From Diplosphaera chodatii (lineage: Eukaryota; Chlorophyta; Trebouxiophyceae; Prasiolales; Stichococcaceae), in assembly GCA_032358165.1 (NCBI GenBank), contig JAALGY010000032.1:2480001-2544000 (forward strand): a stretch of 64,000 bases of DNA. Reading direction: 5' to 3'. A model generated the notes under the pieces. The model ran no database searches. It was not told where the DNA came from and saw nothing but the letters and a program-made list of their open reading frames with translations. A program made the translations under genes and the position numbers. Below are positions 1 through 10,812 of this stretch, in pieces (within the stretch, counting starts at the first letter, position 1; the number at the start of each line of letters is the position of its first letter).

Positions 1-260
1 GCACGCACCTGACTCGGGAGTGCCCCATGGCACTCCGTTTGCTGTGCCGCCGTTCATGTCGCCGCTGTCGGTGGGTCTGTGCGAGGGGGGCGGTGTCCTG
101 GACAGTCCCGCACGCACGGCTCGCGCCATCCGCCGTCGGTGCCAGTCTGCCGTCTTGATCAGCACCTGCGGATGGGCAGACGCACCGCAGCTGAGCGCTC
201 GCCGCATGTGCACCTGCTGCCTTGCGCCCCTGCGTGCAGCACCGCTGGCACACCTCACCT

Positions 261-2922
261 GGTACCCCTGCACAAAGCGGTGCAGCTGCTCGCTGTCCAC
301 TGATGATGCGTCAGGAAATGCTGCCATCATGGCCTGCATATACGAGCCGATCTGTCAGGTGTATCTTGTCGATCGGCAAGGCGAACCTGCTGCACTTTCA
401 GATGACAAGTGGCAGCCACGCTGGACCTGGATTGCAGCGTAGGATGTCTGCCGCAGCTGATGCATCAAGTCTGGTGGGTATTGCTGCAGCAGCTGCTGCA
501 TGGCAGGCTCGTCAAAGCCCTGTGACCATGCCGAACAACAGGTCGCCAGAATGAAGTTTGAATAGCATGTGTGAACGGATTTGTGACTCAACGAGTTGTG
601 ATCAGCACAGCAGCGTCCGGCGGACGCCAGGTGGGTGCGCACCTCCTGAAATAGTGTGTGCATGGACCACAGCACCCTTGCAACCTTCCTGATGGCTGAT
701 CCCACCTCCAGCATCTCCTGCAGCAGCTGGCATTCAGGAGTCAAGGACGCCCTGCGTCTGATGGCTTGTGTCCAGGGTTTGCATGCCCAGGCATTACAGC
801 CCTCGGACAGCAACAACAGGTGCTTGGGGCAGTGGGCGCACGTCCTGCGGCAGGCGCCACCTCCCGAGAGTCAGCCACATGATGCCCGGCAGGAAGCACC
901 AGCGGCCGCGGATGGTGGTGCAGTACACCTCGGACGCCGCGTCCTTCAGGAAGCCCTCGCACGCGCCCAGCTTGCTGTACACGTCCATCAGCACCTGCGT
1001 GTCCGGTTGTCTTGCCTGGTGCAGCTGTCGAACCCGGTGCACACGCAACTGCATGCAACACGGTTATGCACCAGCGCTGACTGATAACGACACCCTGGTG
1101 CCGCTGCCATGGCTCGGGCTACATGTCGGGAACTGCGGTCAACTCAGAGACTGGGCGGCATGCACCTTCTCGCACTCAAGCTCCCGGCGGTCCTTGTCGC
1201 TCATGCCACCGGCATACTCCTCGTTGGTGCCGATGTGCACATATGCATCTGTCTTCTTCCGCTTTCGCTTGACCGGCGCTGCGCTGCCGTTCAGCCCTGC
1301 AGCATTGTCAGGTTTCACGGCCAACCTGAACAAGCATGATGGACTGACCTTTGTGGATGGGACAGAAACAAATTCGAAAAACCCAACTATGTGAGTAGCA
1401 AGCCTCGGGCCATAAGCTGGACTGCATACATCGTCAAGGTTCCATAAGGAGAGCCTGGTCAAGCTGCAGCACTGGAACACGCCAGTGCTGCGCCATTCAG
1501 GTCCATCAATGCAGGCAGACCAGAGAGATGTGCTGCAGGTGCCGACCTGGCAGCGCCTCGGAGCGGCCCCCAGTCCAGGCGAGGGCATGGAATGCGGACA
1601 GGTCCAACAGCGCATGCGCCATGTTGTCCACCGCCTCGCAGTTGGCGGACTTGGGGAAGATCAGCACGCTCAGGGTCACGCTGCAGATGACGCCAAAGCA
1701 GATGCCCGAGATGCGCGTCGCTGCCACGATGGCCGCCTCTGCAGCGTAGGTAGTGTGTTGGCGTCGGGAAGGTTCTCCACGGGGCAGGCTAGCGCTGAGG
1801 TAAACTGAGGTGACCAGATATCCAAACAGTGACGCTGTTAGGCAAGGCATTTCCCGGCGTGACACTCACAGCGCACACCTGAGGAGTGCTCAGCAGCCAT
1901 GACAACCAACACGAAGGTCATAACGTAGAGCTTGGCAGAGTAGTCGAGCTGCAGCCAACGCCCAACCAGCACGCTGATGAAACCCACAACTGATGCCGCA
2001 CACACTAAGAACACCTGCACAAGGGCGATGGAAAACCGATGTGCAAACTAAAGCAGGATTCTTGGAAAATGAAGGTCGCATCCCACGGCAGCCTGTTATC
2101 AAGTGGCCCACCTCGTCTTGGATGGAGGGAATCTCATGACCAATTACATACGCAAGAAACCCTGCACATCCGGTTCAACCATGACACAGCGTTGGGCTGA
2201 ACGTGAGGATCTGCGGCCTGGTCTCACCGAGAATTGCTAGTTGAACCGTCAGGCGTGGCACAGGCTCACCTAAAAATCCGCCAGTGATTGTGCCAAGTGT
2301 GCGCTCCAAAGACACTTGCGCGACCTTCCCGGTCACAGGCGCGCTTACAACAATGCAGGTGATCGATGCCTGCGGGACGACCGAAGCATTGTAGCGGTCA
2401 ACCTCGAGTTCAATATGGCAGTGACAACTTCATGACAATTTCATTGCTGTTATTGGGAAACAGGTGGTCCGTCCTTTTCCACTTGCCCATTTCGCGCCCT
2501 GCAGCCAATGCCCAGCAGCAAGGATTTAGAGGCTAAAGAGTTGAGCATAACGCGGGGCACCGCAGGTCAGTTGATGGACACGTCTCTCAATGACGGGCAC
2601 CTGAACGATGTTGTTTGCTAGCTTTGGCGGACCTAGGTCTGCAAAGGCAGGAATACAGGTTGCCGAGACGCCGAGTCATTGTTTAGACACCGAACGGGCG
2701 TTAGCATCACTGCAGCATCAAGCTCTTGCCATTTGCCCTGTCGAGTGCTTACACTGTCCAATGACAAGCGAACACAGATGTACCACCTGCCACGCTGTTA
2801 GCCAGCAGGAAGCCGATGCTGTTGCAGATTGCGAGCCCGATAGACAGCCGGAGGCCCCGTCGAAAGGAGTCCGGCAATTTGCGCCTCCTCCGCATCCAAC
2901 CCGCATCATGCTTTGCATACAT
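261..2922 (-). CDS. FUSC/aromatic acid exporter-ALMT-like membrane transporter (3' end unresolved)
   Basis: Probable anion or aromatic-acid transporter of the FUSC/ALMT superfamily, a multi-pass membrane protein. The start at 2922 opens a 56-residue exon (2755-2922) with the first basic-hydrophobic segment (FRRGLRLSIGLAICNSIGF). Exons 2270-2369, 2112-2161 and 1879-2014, and one beginning at 1738, join in phase. They carry the family signature SLERTLGTITGGFLG, then LYVMTFVLVVMAAE, then TRISGICFGVICSVTLSVLIFP, which is the hallmark R-x-G-(x)n-FP segment. Later soluble pieces lie near 1139-1320 (with a KRKRKK stretch), 880-994, 655-755, 415-545 and 261-333. Their exact junctions were not resolved, and no stop codon is certain, so the gene may continue off the left edge. 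The N-terminal membrane half is well supported. The substrate is unknown. ALMT and bacterial-type FUSC proteins cannot be told apart here. Confidence 0.72.
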
Positions 2923-2943
2923 CAAGGGATGTCCTGTTCGGAA

Positions 2944-3336
2944 GGTTCCCGCTGAAACTCAGCAGCGGAAGCCACAGCAGCAAGACCACTGCTGTTTTGC
3001 GGCCATCAGCCTGCTGCCGCGTGTCATGGTGTGTGCACCTCTGTCGATCAGCAGGGCTCCATGAAGTCTGTCACGTATGTGAGTATTCGGTGCAAACAAG
3101 CCAGGCGTCTAAATGATGCATGGCTTATGTGAGCGAAGGCTCATGACATCGCTGCGTCCTTGCTCCTGAGTGTGCAGCTGCACGGAACCAACACAGACTG
3201 GTGCACGTGGTCGCAGCAATCAACAACGACTTGAGAAGCTAGACTAAACGTCTTGCTAGCCTTCAAGGTTCAGGCATGCTCAGGCTGATGCGCAATGGCG
3301 CCACCTCAGCACTTTGCTCTGCCACACTGCAAGCAG
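2944..3336. repeat. Tandem direct repeat, copy 1
   Basis: A ~392-bp unit beginning at 'ggttcccgctgaaactcag' that recurs at about 90% identity in the next 405 bp. It starts just upstream of the transporter start codon at 2922, so it forms that gene's 5' flank. No convincing coding potential: the open frames inside it are short and are not conserved between the copies. Confidence 0.9.
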
Positions 3337-3741
3337 GTTCCCGCTGAAACTCAGCAGCGGAAGCCACAGCAGCAAGATCACTGCTGCTTTGCTGCCATCA
3401 GGCTGCTGCCGCATGTCATGGTGTGCGCACCTCTGTCGATCAGCAGGGCTCCATTGAGTCTGTCACGCGTGTGAGTCTGCGGTGAAATCAAGCCAGGCGT
3501 CCAAATGATGCATGACTTGTGAGCGAAGACTCATGACATCGCTGCGTCCTTGCTCCTGAGTGTGCAGCTGCACAGAACCAACAGACTGGTACAGACTGGT
3601 GCACGTGGTCGCAGCGACCAAGAACGACTTGAGAAGCTAGAATAAGCGTCTTGTCTTCATTGCCAGCCTTCCAGGATCAGGCATGCTCAGTCTGATGCGT
3701 AATGGCGCTACCCCAGCACTTTGCTCTGCCACACAGCAAGC
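3337..3741. repeat. Tandem direct repeat, copy 2
   Basis: Second copy of the unit at 2944-3336. The offset is 392 bp at the left end and 407 bp at the right end. Much of the difference comes from an extra 'acagactggt' near 3590. It ends about 110 bp short of the stop codon of the neighbouring dsRNA-binding gene. Together the copies fill most of the 0.9 kb between two same-strand genes. Confidence 0.9.
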
Positions 3742-3854
3742 GACAAGGGTGCAAACCCCATGACCTAATTGCCAAATCCTACTTCCTCCATCCAGCCAAT
3801 GTTGTCTATCAGAGCCACTACCTGGGTAGTGGCTTATTCCTGGCATGCATCCTT

Positions 3855-5049
3855 TCATGCAACATCTTCCAAAGCAAGCTCCCGCATCCGTCTGCATGTG
3901 AGCTGCAGTACTAAGTGCAGGACCGTGTTCGCACAATTCCGCACCAGAGCAGGTGCGTGCAATACACATACAAAGCAGCGCACCTGTGCCAGTCTATATA
4001 TCTGCCGAGCTGCAATTCCAGCAAAGATATGCGCTGCTGTGCCTGTAATGTCACAGAGCAGATACAACATCGGTCGCGTCCGTTCAGCAGCGGCTGCAGC
4101 AGGCAGAGGCCACAATCGTGCTGCGCATCTCACATTCTGTACCTCGACCAGCAGCTGCTTGACTTCCTCTGGCCTCAGCTCATCAAGCGGTGTAGCTGCC
4201 TGGAAAAGACAGCATATCGTCTAGTTACGGGCCTTTGCACCTCCTGCCACACTGCTGGTTACCATTGGTATGCAATGTGGCAGCAGCAACTACTGTGCAA
4301 CTGACTCAGCCTTTGATACTCACCTCTGGCATGCGGCGGAGGTCAAGCGGCAGCTGGTCTACATTCGGCTGCCCTGGTTGAGGCGGCGGCTGCTGACTGC
4401 CTGCAGGCGGCGCTGCACTGGCAAAGGGCGGGACAGGGAAGCCGCTGCTAAGGATGTGGTCAAGTGCCGCCTCTGCTGCATATTGCTCTGCCGCCTTCTT
4501 GGTGCTTGCCTCAGCTGCGAAGCCGGTTGTTGATTCCTTGCCACCTGGGCCCGGTGGCAGCTGGGCGATCGTCAGCTGGCAGGTGAATGTTGGCACATGG
4601 TTAACGTGGTCTTGTGTGGGTGGCTTCGGCTTCTGCTGAACGTCAAATTGCGGGGTACTCTTGCGAAGCTGCAGCAAATCGTACCAATTGCCTCCGAAAT
4701 GGTTGGTATGCAGAAATATGCAGACGTGGTCACCTTCAAGGACATTAAGAGGTTGCTCACACATGAGTGCAGGTGCGGCAGCAGTCACTCTCACCTGGAA
4801 GAACTGCGAAAGCGAACACCAGCAATCAGGACGTTGTCCAGCAAGCAGGAAAGTGATTTCACAAAGCAGGATGATGTGGTCAGGCACAGTCCCCGATTGT
4901 GCAAACAGCCTTGCTACCTCAAGCAGCGATGCCTTTGGCGTCCTCACAACCTTTGGCTTGCTGAGGACGACCTCCCTCTTGCGTTGAGGCTTCGGTTTGA
5001 TGCCCAGTTCGTACGCTGGTAGCGTGTGCAGGCAGACTCTGGCTAACAT
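3855..5049 (-). CDS. Double-stranded-RNA-binding protein, paralog A
   Basis: Small single-dsRBD protein of about 209 residues. Exons: 4918-5049, 4324-4668, 4143-4199, 3984-4042, 3855-3891, all with GT-AG boundaries. The fold reads through the family landmarks in order: helix 1 PKASLLE, strand start TPQFDVQQKPK, strands TFTCQLTIAQL, and helix 2 STKKAAEQYAAEAALDHIL, whose KKxAExxAAExAL pattern supplies the RNA-contacting lysines. A Pro/Gln linker follows, then LRPEEVKQLLVE, a short helical stretch (AQQRISLLELQLGRYIDWHR) and the tail RMRELALEDVA. Paralog B lies just upstream with the same intron positions. The start at 5049 is the simplest ATG and an upstream exon is possible. Partner and process are unknown; plausible roles are RNA silencing or RNA processing. 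Confidence 0.8.
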
Positions 5050-5822
5050 GCTTGCATCATGTCTTCACACGCGTTGCTCTGTCCCACACATCGATGCGCA
5101 CTGCATAACCGCAAGGCCAGCTGAGGGGACAAACGGCCGTTCCCGAAGCCGTAGTGAGCAGAATAGACAATGACTGCGAGAGATTGAACGTGTGCATGTC
5201 ACGGAACTCACATATGGGATGTACCAGAGCGCAGCATGGCTCAGCACGCTAGTAAAGGCGCCCGATCGCCCTATCAAACCCCATAGGACGACCTCATGCT
5301 TACTACATGCGTGACCCTATGCCGCGCAAACGCCGACCCAGGATGCAAACGCAAGCATGTGAGACTGTCCTACATGGTATGTGCCTTGCTGGTCTCAGTA
5401 TGGCTGCACCACTGGATCAGCTGGCTGGTAACAAGGATGTGAAGCGCACGTGCTCAAATGAGGACGTGCAAAAGCGCGCCACCGATGGCGTATGCCCGCT
5501 TCGTCAGATGATAGGTTTCGCCCTGGACATGCACAATAGCAACAACTGCGGGTATACAGAAATGCGGCTTGTACATCGCAGGTTGCAACCCCTACAATGA
5601 CTTAATTGCCAACACGCTACTTTATGCACCGACTCTAAAGTCGTCGCCATTGTGCAAGTTGCTTCTGGCTGTGATCTTTCTCTGCAACATGCTCTCGAAC
5701 AGCACGACAAAGAATATGATGTTGATATGCACGTTGTATCTACTGCCTTGAATGTGCCAGCAGATCTTCCAAGCACGGGATGACCACGCATTATGCCCCG
5801 CCGCTGAATGCATGACATACGT
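5050..5822. other. Intergenic spacer between the two dsRBD paralogs
   Basis: About 0.77 kb. The right part (from about 5580) matches the 3' flank of paralog A (from about 3748), sharing 'taattgccaa' and nearby bases. The left part (about 5220-5280) resembles the 5' flank of paralog B (about 7340-7400). This fixes the duplication unit at about 1.8 kb. No gene was supported here. Confidence 0.6.
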
Positions 5823-7092
5823 TCATGCAATCTCCTCTAGCGCCAGCTCCCGCATTCGTCTGCGATGGAAATCAAAGCTTTTCACCCTTGACTCTTCTTC
5901 GCACGACAGCTCGAAGGTAGCATCAGCAATGCAATGCAATGCAATGCGTATGAGAGGCTGAAACCCTGCACCTGTGCCAGTCGCAGTATTTGCCGAGCTG
6001 CGTCTCCAAAGAATGGACACGCTGCTGCGCCTGTAGTGGAGGACACACGTCAGATGGGAGCTGCATCAGATGGTGACCAGCAGGAAGCTGTGCATCTTAC
6101 GTCGGATACCTGGATCAGCAACTGCTTGATGTCCTCTGGCTGCAGCTTGTCAAGCTCCGCAGCTGGGCCTTTGTCTGCGTGTGCTGAGGGCTGCGCCGAT
6201 GTTGATGCTGCTGCATCATTGGCAACTGTGCCTGGCTGCTGCAGAGGGTCAGGTGGTGCAGGGCCAGCAACTGGAGCGGCACCAGCTGGCGGGCTCAGGC
6301 CCACTGGCTGCGGGGCGGCAGCATCTGCACGTGTAGTCACCTGCAAGCAACGGTAGCAGGCGGTCAGCTGTGTCCTTTGCACCTTCATGATGCACTGCTG
6401 CTGACTTGATGGTGCACAGTGCTACCCAGTTGGATCAGAGAAATGTGCACCTGCGGCATGCTGTGAAGGTCGGGCGGCGCTTGCTGTGGATGCGACTGGC
6501 CTGACAACGGCAGCTGCTGCTGACTGCCTGTGTGCGTTGCTGCACTGACATAGGGTGGCACAACCGCTCCACGGCTGCGGAGGTAGTCAAGTGCCTGCTC
6601 TGCTGCAGCTTGCTCTGCCAACTTCTTGGTGCTTGCTTCTGCTGTGAAGACTGTCTGGTCTTGCTTTCCATCTGGGCGTAGCCGCAGCGGCGCAATGGTC
6701 ACGCGGCACACGAATGTCGGCAGATGGCACTGCGTCTGTGGCTTCTGCTGGACTTCAAATTTGGGAATGACGCCACGAGTCTGTGACACAGCAGAGCATT
6801 GCCATCAGGTAAGGAGCATAGCAAATGTTCAAGGTGGACACGTGGTGAAAAGGGGTTGGCGCTTAGAGCGCCAGCACTATGCATAGAATGTAGGTTTGCC
6901 TGGAGAGCCTGCAAGAGCAGGAAACAGCATCTAACACATATCTTGAAACATTGTATCCCGTCTTCGAGCGAAGCATTGTCGAGATCGACTTGATGGAGGA
7001 TATGGCATCCCACTATGGAGCAGGATTGCCACCTCGAGCAGCGCCGACTTCGGCGACCTCACGACTGCCGGGGTACCGAGGAACGCCTGCAT
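5823..7092 (-). CDS. Double-stranded-RNA-binding protein, paralog B
   Basis: Tandem paralog of the gene at 3855-5049, about 238 residues. Exons: 7033-7092, 6451-6780, 6110-6340, 5972-6030, 5823-5859. The dsRBD reads PKSALLE, IPKFEVQQKPQ, TFVCRVTIAPL and STKKLAEQAAAEQALDYL, again with the KKxAExxAAExAL helix. The last two exons are exactly the same lengths as in paralog A (59 and 37 nt) and encode QLGKYCDWHR plus RMRELALEEIA. The third exon is much longer (77 against 19 codons) and adds an Ala/Pro-rich linker. First introns are near equal (249 and 252 nt). Substitutions are mostly conservative and no frame is broken, so both copies look functional. The start at 7092 is inferred. The process served is not known. 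Confidence 0.8.
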
Positions 7093-7685
7093 GCTGTGCC
7101 AGAAGCTGCAAATGTGGATAAAATTTGCCGACTGGTACTTTTCGCAGCAAGGTTTGGCCGAGGTGCCTCTGTCAAGTCCCACTCACATGCACCGCTGCGA
7201 ACATATGCCTCTATACCAAATCAGCTGCGACGTCGCGTCGACATGCCGTTGTTACGCGATGTCAACATACATTCATCGCATCAGCGCTGACATCTGATGA
7301 ACGAGATCTGACAGCTGCCTGTGGAACACGGGCACACGTCCACACGAATGGTGTATCGGAGCGCAGCGTGCTCAGCACGGAAGGCGTTCCAGCCTCTAGG
7401 TGAGCGAAAGGGGCTTGTCCGCTGCCGTTGCTGACCGACAGTCCGACACACTTACGAAAGGGACCTTCTAGCAAGGCAGTAGGCAATGTCAGCCACGCAG
7501 CATGCTGTACGGGTACATCGCTTGGGGTGCTGGCCCGCTGGGACCATTTCTCCGCTATCGCTTTCTGCTCACAGCATACCGCCCCTGGATTGCGACGATT
7601 GGTTGTGGGCTGCCTATCGCGCTGCGCCGGTCCTGTGCGGGCTGGTCCTTGTCAATCGGGGGTCTGGTTGTGCCGCACTTGTGGG
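7093..7685. promoter_or_regulatory. Divergent intergenic region, dsRBD-B / ABC ATPase
   Basis: About 0.6 kb between two genes read away from each other, so it must hold both promoters and 5' UTRs. The stretch near 7340-7400 resembles the 5' flank of paralog A. No TATA box or other named element could be assigned with confidence. Confidence 0.45.
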
Positions 7686-9349
7686 ATGGTGTCAGCCGCA
7701 GCCGAGCCAGAACCTGCCGTGTCCATCTCCTCACTGAGCTTCTCGTACCCGGAGGCTGCCCCCGTGGTTCGTGATGTAACGTTGCAGCTTCCACGCGGTG
7801 CAAGGTGCCTGCTAGTGGGGGCAAATGGCGCAGGTGCGTCTCGTGCATCATAGCGCCGATCAACAGCAAGTGGATGCTGGTTGACGGTCGAGTCACAGGT
7901 GAAGTTCAGTGATCATCTGCATGTGACTCGCATCCTTGATGCCAGAGCAGGTAAGACGACGCTGTTGGAGGTGCTGGCGGGTAAGCACATGGTTGGGCGG
8001 GATGCGGTACGGATCCTGGGGCGGCCGGCATTCTATGACTTGATGCTCGTCACCAGCGGGGAGCTGGGGTACCTGGGCAATCAGTGGCGCCGCAGCGTGG
8101 CATGTGCCGGCAGCAGCCTTAGCCTGCAGGCGCGCTTGGGTGGTTTCAGGCCATGCTGCGGTTGGCCCACATGCCCCAAGTCACAACCCTGCAACACATG
8201 GAAAACAAACAATGTGGCGTAGCCTGTGCTGTGCAGGGCGACATCTCGGCAGAGACAATGATTTCCGGGGTTGAGGGGGTGGACCCGGCCCGCCGCCAAA
8301 TGCTGATTGACATGCTGGACATTGACCTGAGCTGGTGGGCAACGCTTCAATTCCATGCATTTGACCTGGGCTTTCAGTACAATGCATCTAGCCAGACACT
8401 CTCTGTGCTTGTTAGTCGCATCGTGGCTGACGTGTGCACTGTAGGCGGCTGAACAAGGTGTCGGACGGGCAGCGGAGGCGTGTGCAGATATGTCTAGGCC
8501 TCTTGCGGCCATACGAGGTTGGCGCAGCTGACGCGATTGACGGTTGTCATGCTATATAATACTCGTGCACAGGAAGCTCATGTGTGACCATGCCATAGGT
8601 GCTTTTGCTTGATGAAATCACTGTGGACATGGACGTGGTGGGCAGGTAATGCCGACATAGAATCTTTGTGATGGCCCGATGGCTGCGCCCTGAAATCGCC
8701 TCAGCCGCCTTGAGTCTTGTGGTTCTGCACCTTTTCAAGGTTATTCATCTTCCTCTGCAGACTGGATTTGCTGGAGTTCTTCAAGCAGGAGTGCGAGGAG
8801 CGGGGCGCCACCATCATCTATGCAACGCACGTGAGCAAAGAGAGGAGGTCAAGCGATCTGCGCTGCCGTTGTCGCCGCATCTGCAGACCTTCGACCTTTG
8901 CGCAGCGGCGCCATGTCAAGTGTCTGCACCTCCTCTTGTGGTTCAACTTCCAACGAACACCTGGGATGGCTGCGCGTAACACGCTGATGTTTTGTTGCAG
9001 ATCTTTGACGGCTTGGCGCCCTGGATCACGCACCTTGCGTACCTGGAGGGTGGCCACATGCTCAAAGGTGCAACAAGCATGAGCTGTTGTGTGGAAGTGC
9101 AGCATCGTCATGGGGCGCTGTGACGCCAGCTCTTGAGTTGAGCCCACTGATTCTGTGCCAGGCGGTCCGGTTGCTGGCATTTCAGAGGTGAGAGGCGAGC
9201 AGAAGCTGCTGCACGTGGTGGAGCGCTGGCTGCGGAGTGAGCGAGACACACGGCAGGAAAGGAAGGCTGCGGAGCAGAAACCTGCAGCCAAGGCTGCAGC
9301 ACCAGCCGCATTTTCGGCGGCCTCAAGACACATGGCATTCTTCCGCTGA
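7686..9349 (+). CDS. CAF16-like soluble ABC ATPase (ABCI family)
   Basis: Single nucleotide-binding-domain ABC protein of 289 residues without membrane segments, like yeast CAF16 and plant ABCI19-21. Exons: 7686-7833, 7951-8129, 8237-8334, 8445-8517, 8599-8645, 8761-8830, 9001-9067, 9162-9349; the lengths sum to 870 nt. Walker A is GANGAGKTT, split across the first intron. Then come [21 protein letters not shown], the signature [16 protein letters not shown], Walker [11 protein letters not shown] and the H-loop YATH. The C-terminal [16 protein letters not shown] matches the family tail. The second intron begins with GC (8130-8131): only that donor keeps the family alignment SLQ|GDISAE in frame. 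CAF16 is linked to CCR4-NOT in yeast and plant ABCI members to hormone responses; the role in this alga is not shown. Confidence 0.93.
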
Positions 9350-9760
9350 CTTGGGACTTTTCGCGTGCCGCAGCTCAGGCACACAGGCTGTTGTCCGAGT
9401 ACGCAACTTTAACGATCCGTGTCAAGCAGCTTCACGTGGCAGCTGGCGTTTGCGGACTGGATATTTGTCTCAGCAAAATCTTGCCCCAGTGCTCCTACTG
9501 CTTTTGGGCCTTGGCAGCTTGGCTGGCAGGGTTTAGTCACTTAACAGCCGACCTTGACAAGTGTCGATCGCGCAGAAGGCATGGGCGGAGGTACGTCCCG
9601 GCGTGTGCGCAGTGCGGGCTGCGTTGAAGCGTGCTACGATGCAGTGTTAAGCGCGCCGTTGGCCATGTTGTACCTCGGCTCATGACACAGCCAGCCAGCT
9701 GTGTTCGACGTATCGTGGCGAGGCGACGGAAAGCCGGCCCGCACGCGGCGCCGGTGCAAC
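9350..9760. other. Intergenic region
   Basis: About 0.4 kb between two plus-strand genes. It should hold the 3' UTR of the ABC ATPase and the promoter of the next gene. A 164-residue open frame on the opposite strand lacks family features and looks like a GC-driven shadow. Confidence 0.4.
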
Positions 9761-10780
9761 ATGCCATCGCCGGCGGCGTCTCAAACGTCGTCGCCAAGGC
9801 TGTCCCCTCGGGCGTTGTGGGGGGAGGAGGCCGCTGAGCCTTACAACACAGATCAGGGCGCCCAACTTCGCAGGGTACCCTCCAGCCGGGAGCTGAGCGC
9901 CGTCCACCAGCAGGGCGAGGCCGACAGCAGCGTTCCTTTTGAGAGGTGAGGCGCCTGAGCACGGCACAAACCCCGGCACGGCCAATCTGGGAGATTGACC
10001 TTGTCTTGCCGTAACACCGCGCAGCTGTCATCCGGCGTGCACCGCTTTCGGGTGCGTGCTCACCTGCGCAGCAGAGAACGGCCTATATCTATGCCTCAGC
10101 CCCCAAGCAACGCGAACAGCTTCGGCACGCTTGCCTCAACAACACCTCGTACTACAGCCTTGCACTTGCACCACACGTGCACCCCCACCGTCGCCACTTG
10201 CCTATCTGATGGCTCTCCGGCACAGCCCTGTGTCTGTGGGTAGCTCTAAGAACAGCTTCCGGTGGTGCTGAAGCGCGCAGTCCCGCCGCTGTCTCCCACA
10301 CCGTTGCACCGCGAAAACGCCGTCCTGCAGAACTCACGCCGGGAGCTTCTTGCTCACCTCTTGCCGCGGGCCACATTGTGGTCGATAACAAGTGAGAACT
10401 CGCAGCTCACACGCGGGACAATTCCCTGTGGCCTTGCTCGCGTACATTTTGGCAGAATTCATTTACTCGATGCCCCCGAACGCAAAACGCTGGCGGGGGT
10501 TGCCTGCTGAGCGAAGCGCTTTCAAAAGGCACAAACTGCAAGCTGTGTGCAGCGGCCATCGATGCGACTGGGCCTGTTGTCGCAACGCAGGATGGACTCT
10601 GCGATCCGCGGCACCGCTGAGGAGGGCCGCGCTAGCGGCCGGCAGCCTGCAGTGTCACCAGACGCAGCACTCCCAAAGCCGGACAGCGCTGGAGCTGGCG
10701 AAGCCGGCGATGAGCGTGTTGCAGCCCCTGCGCACGCTGCTGCCAGAACAGGCATTGCTGATCCACCGGCAGAGCGCTCT

Positions 10781-10812
<32 letters not shown>

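Noticed and set aside
8549..8562. TATA-like 'gctatataatactcg'
   Set aside because: It lies inside an intron of the ABC ATPase gene, far from any start of transcription I can support.
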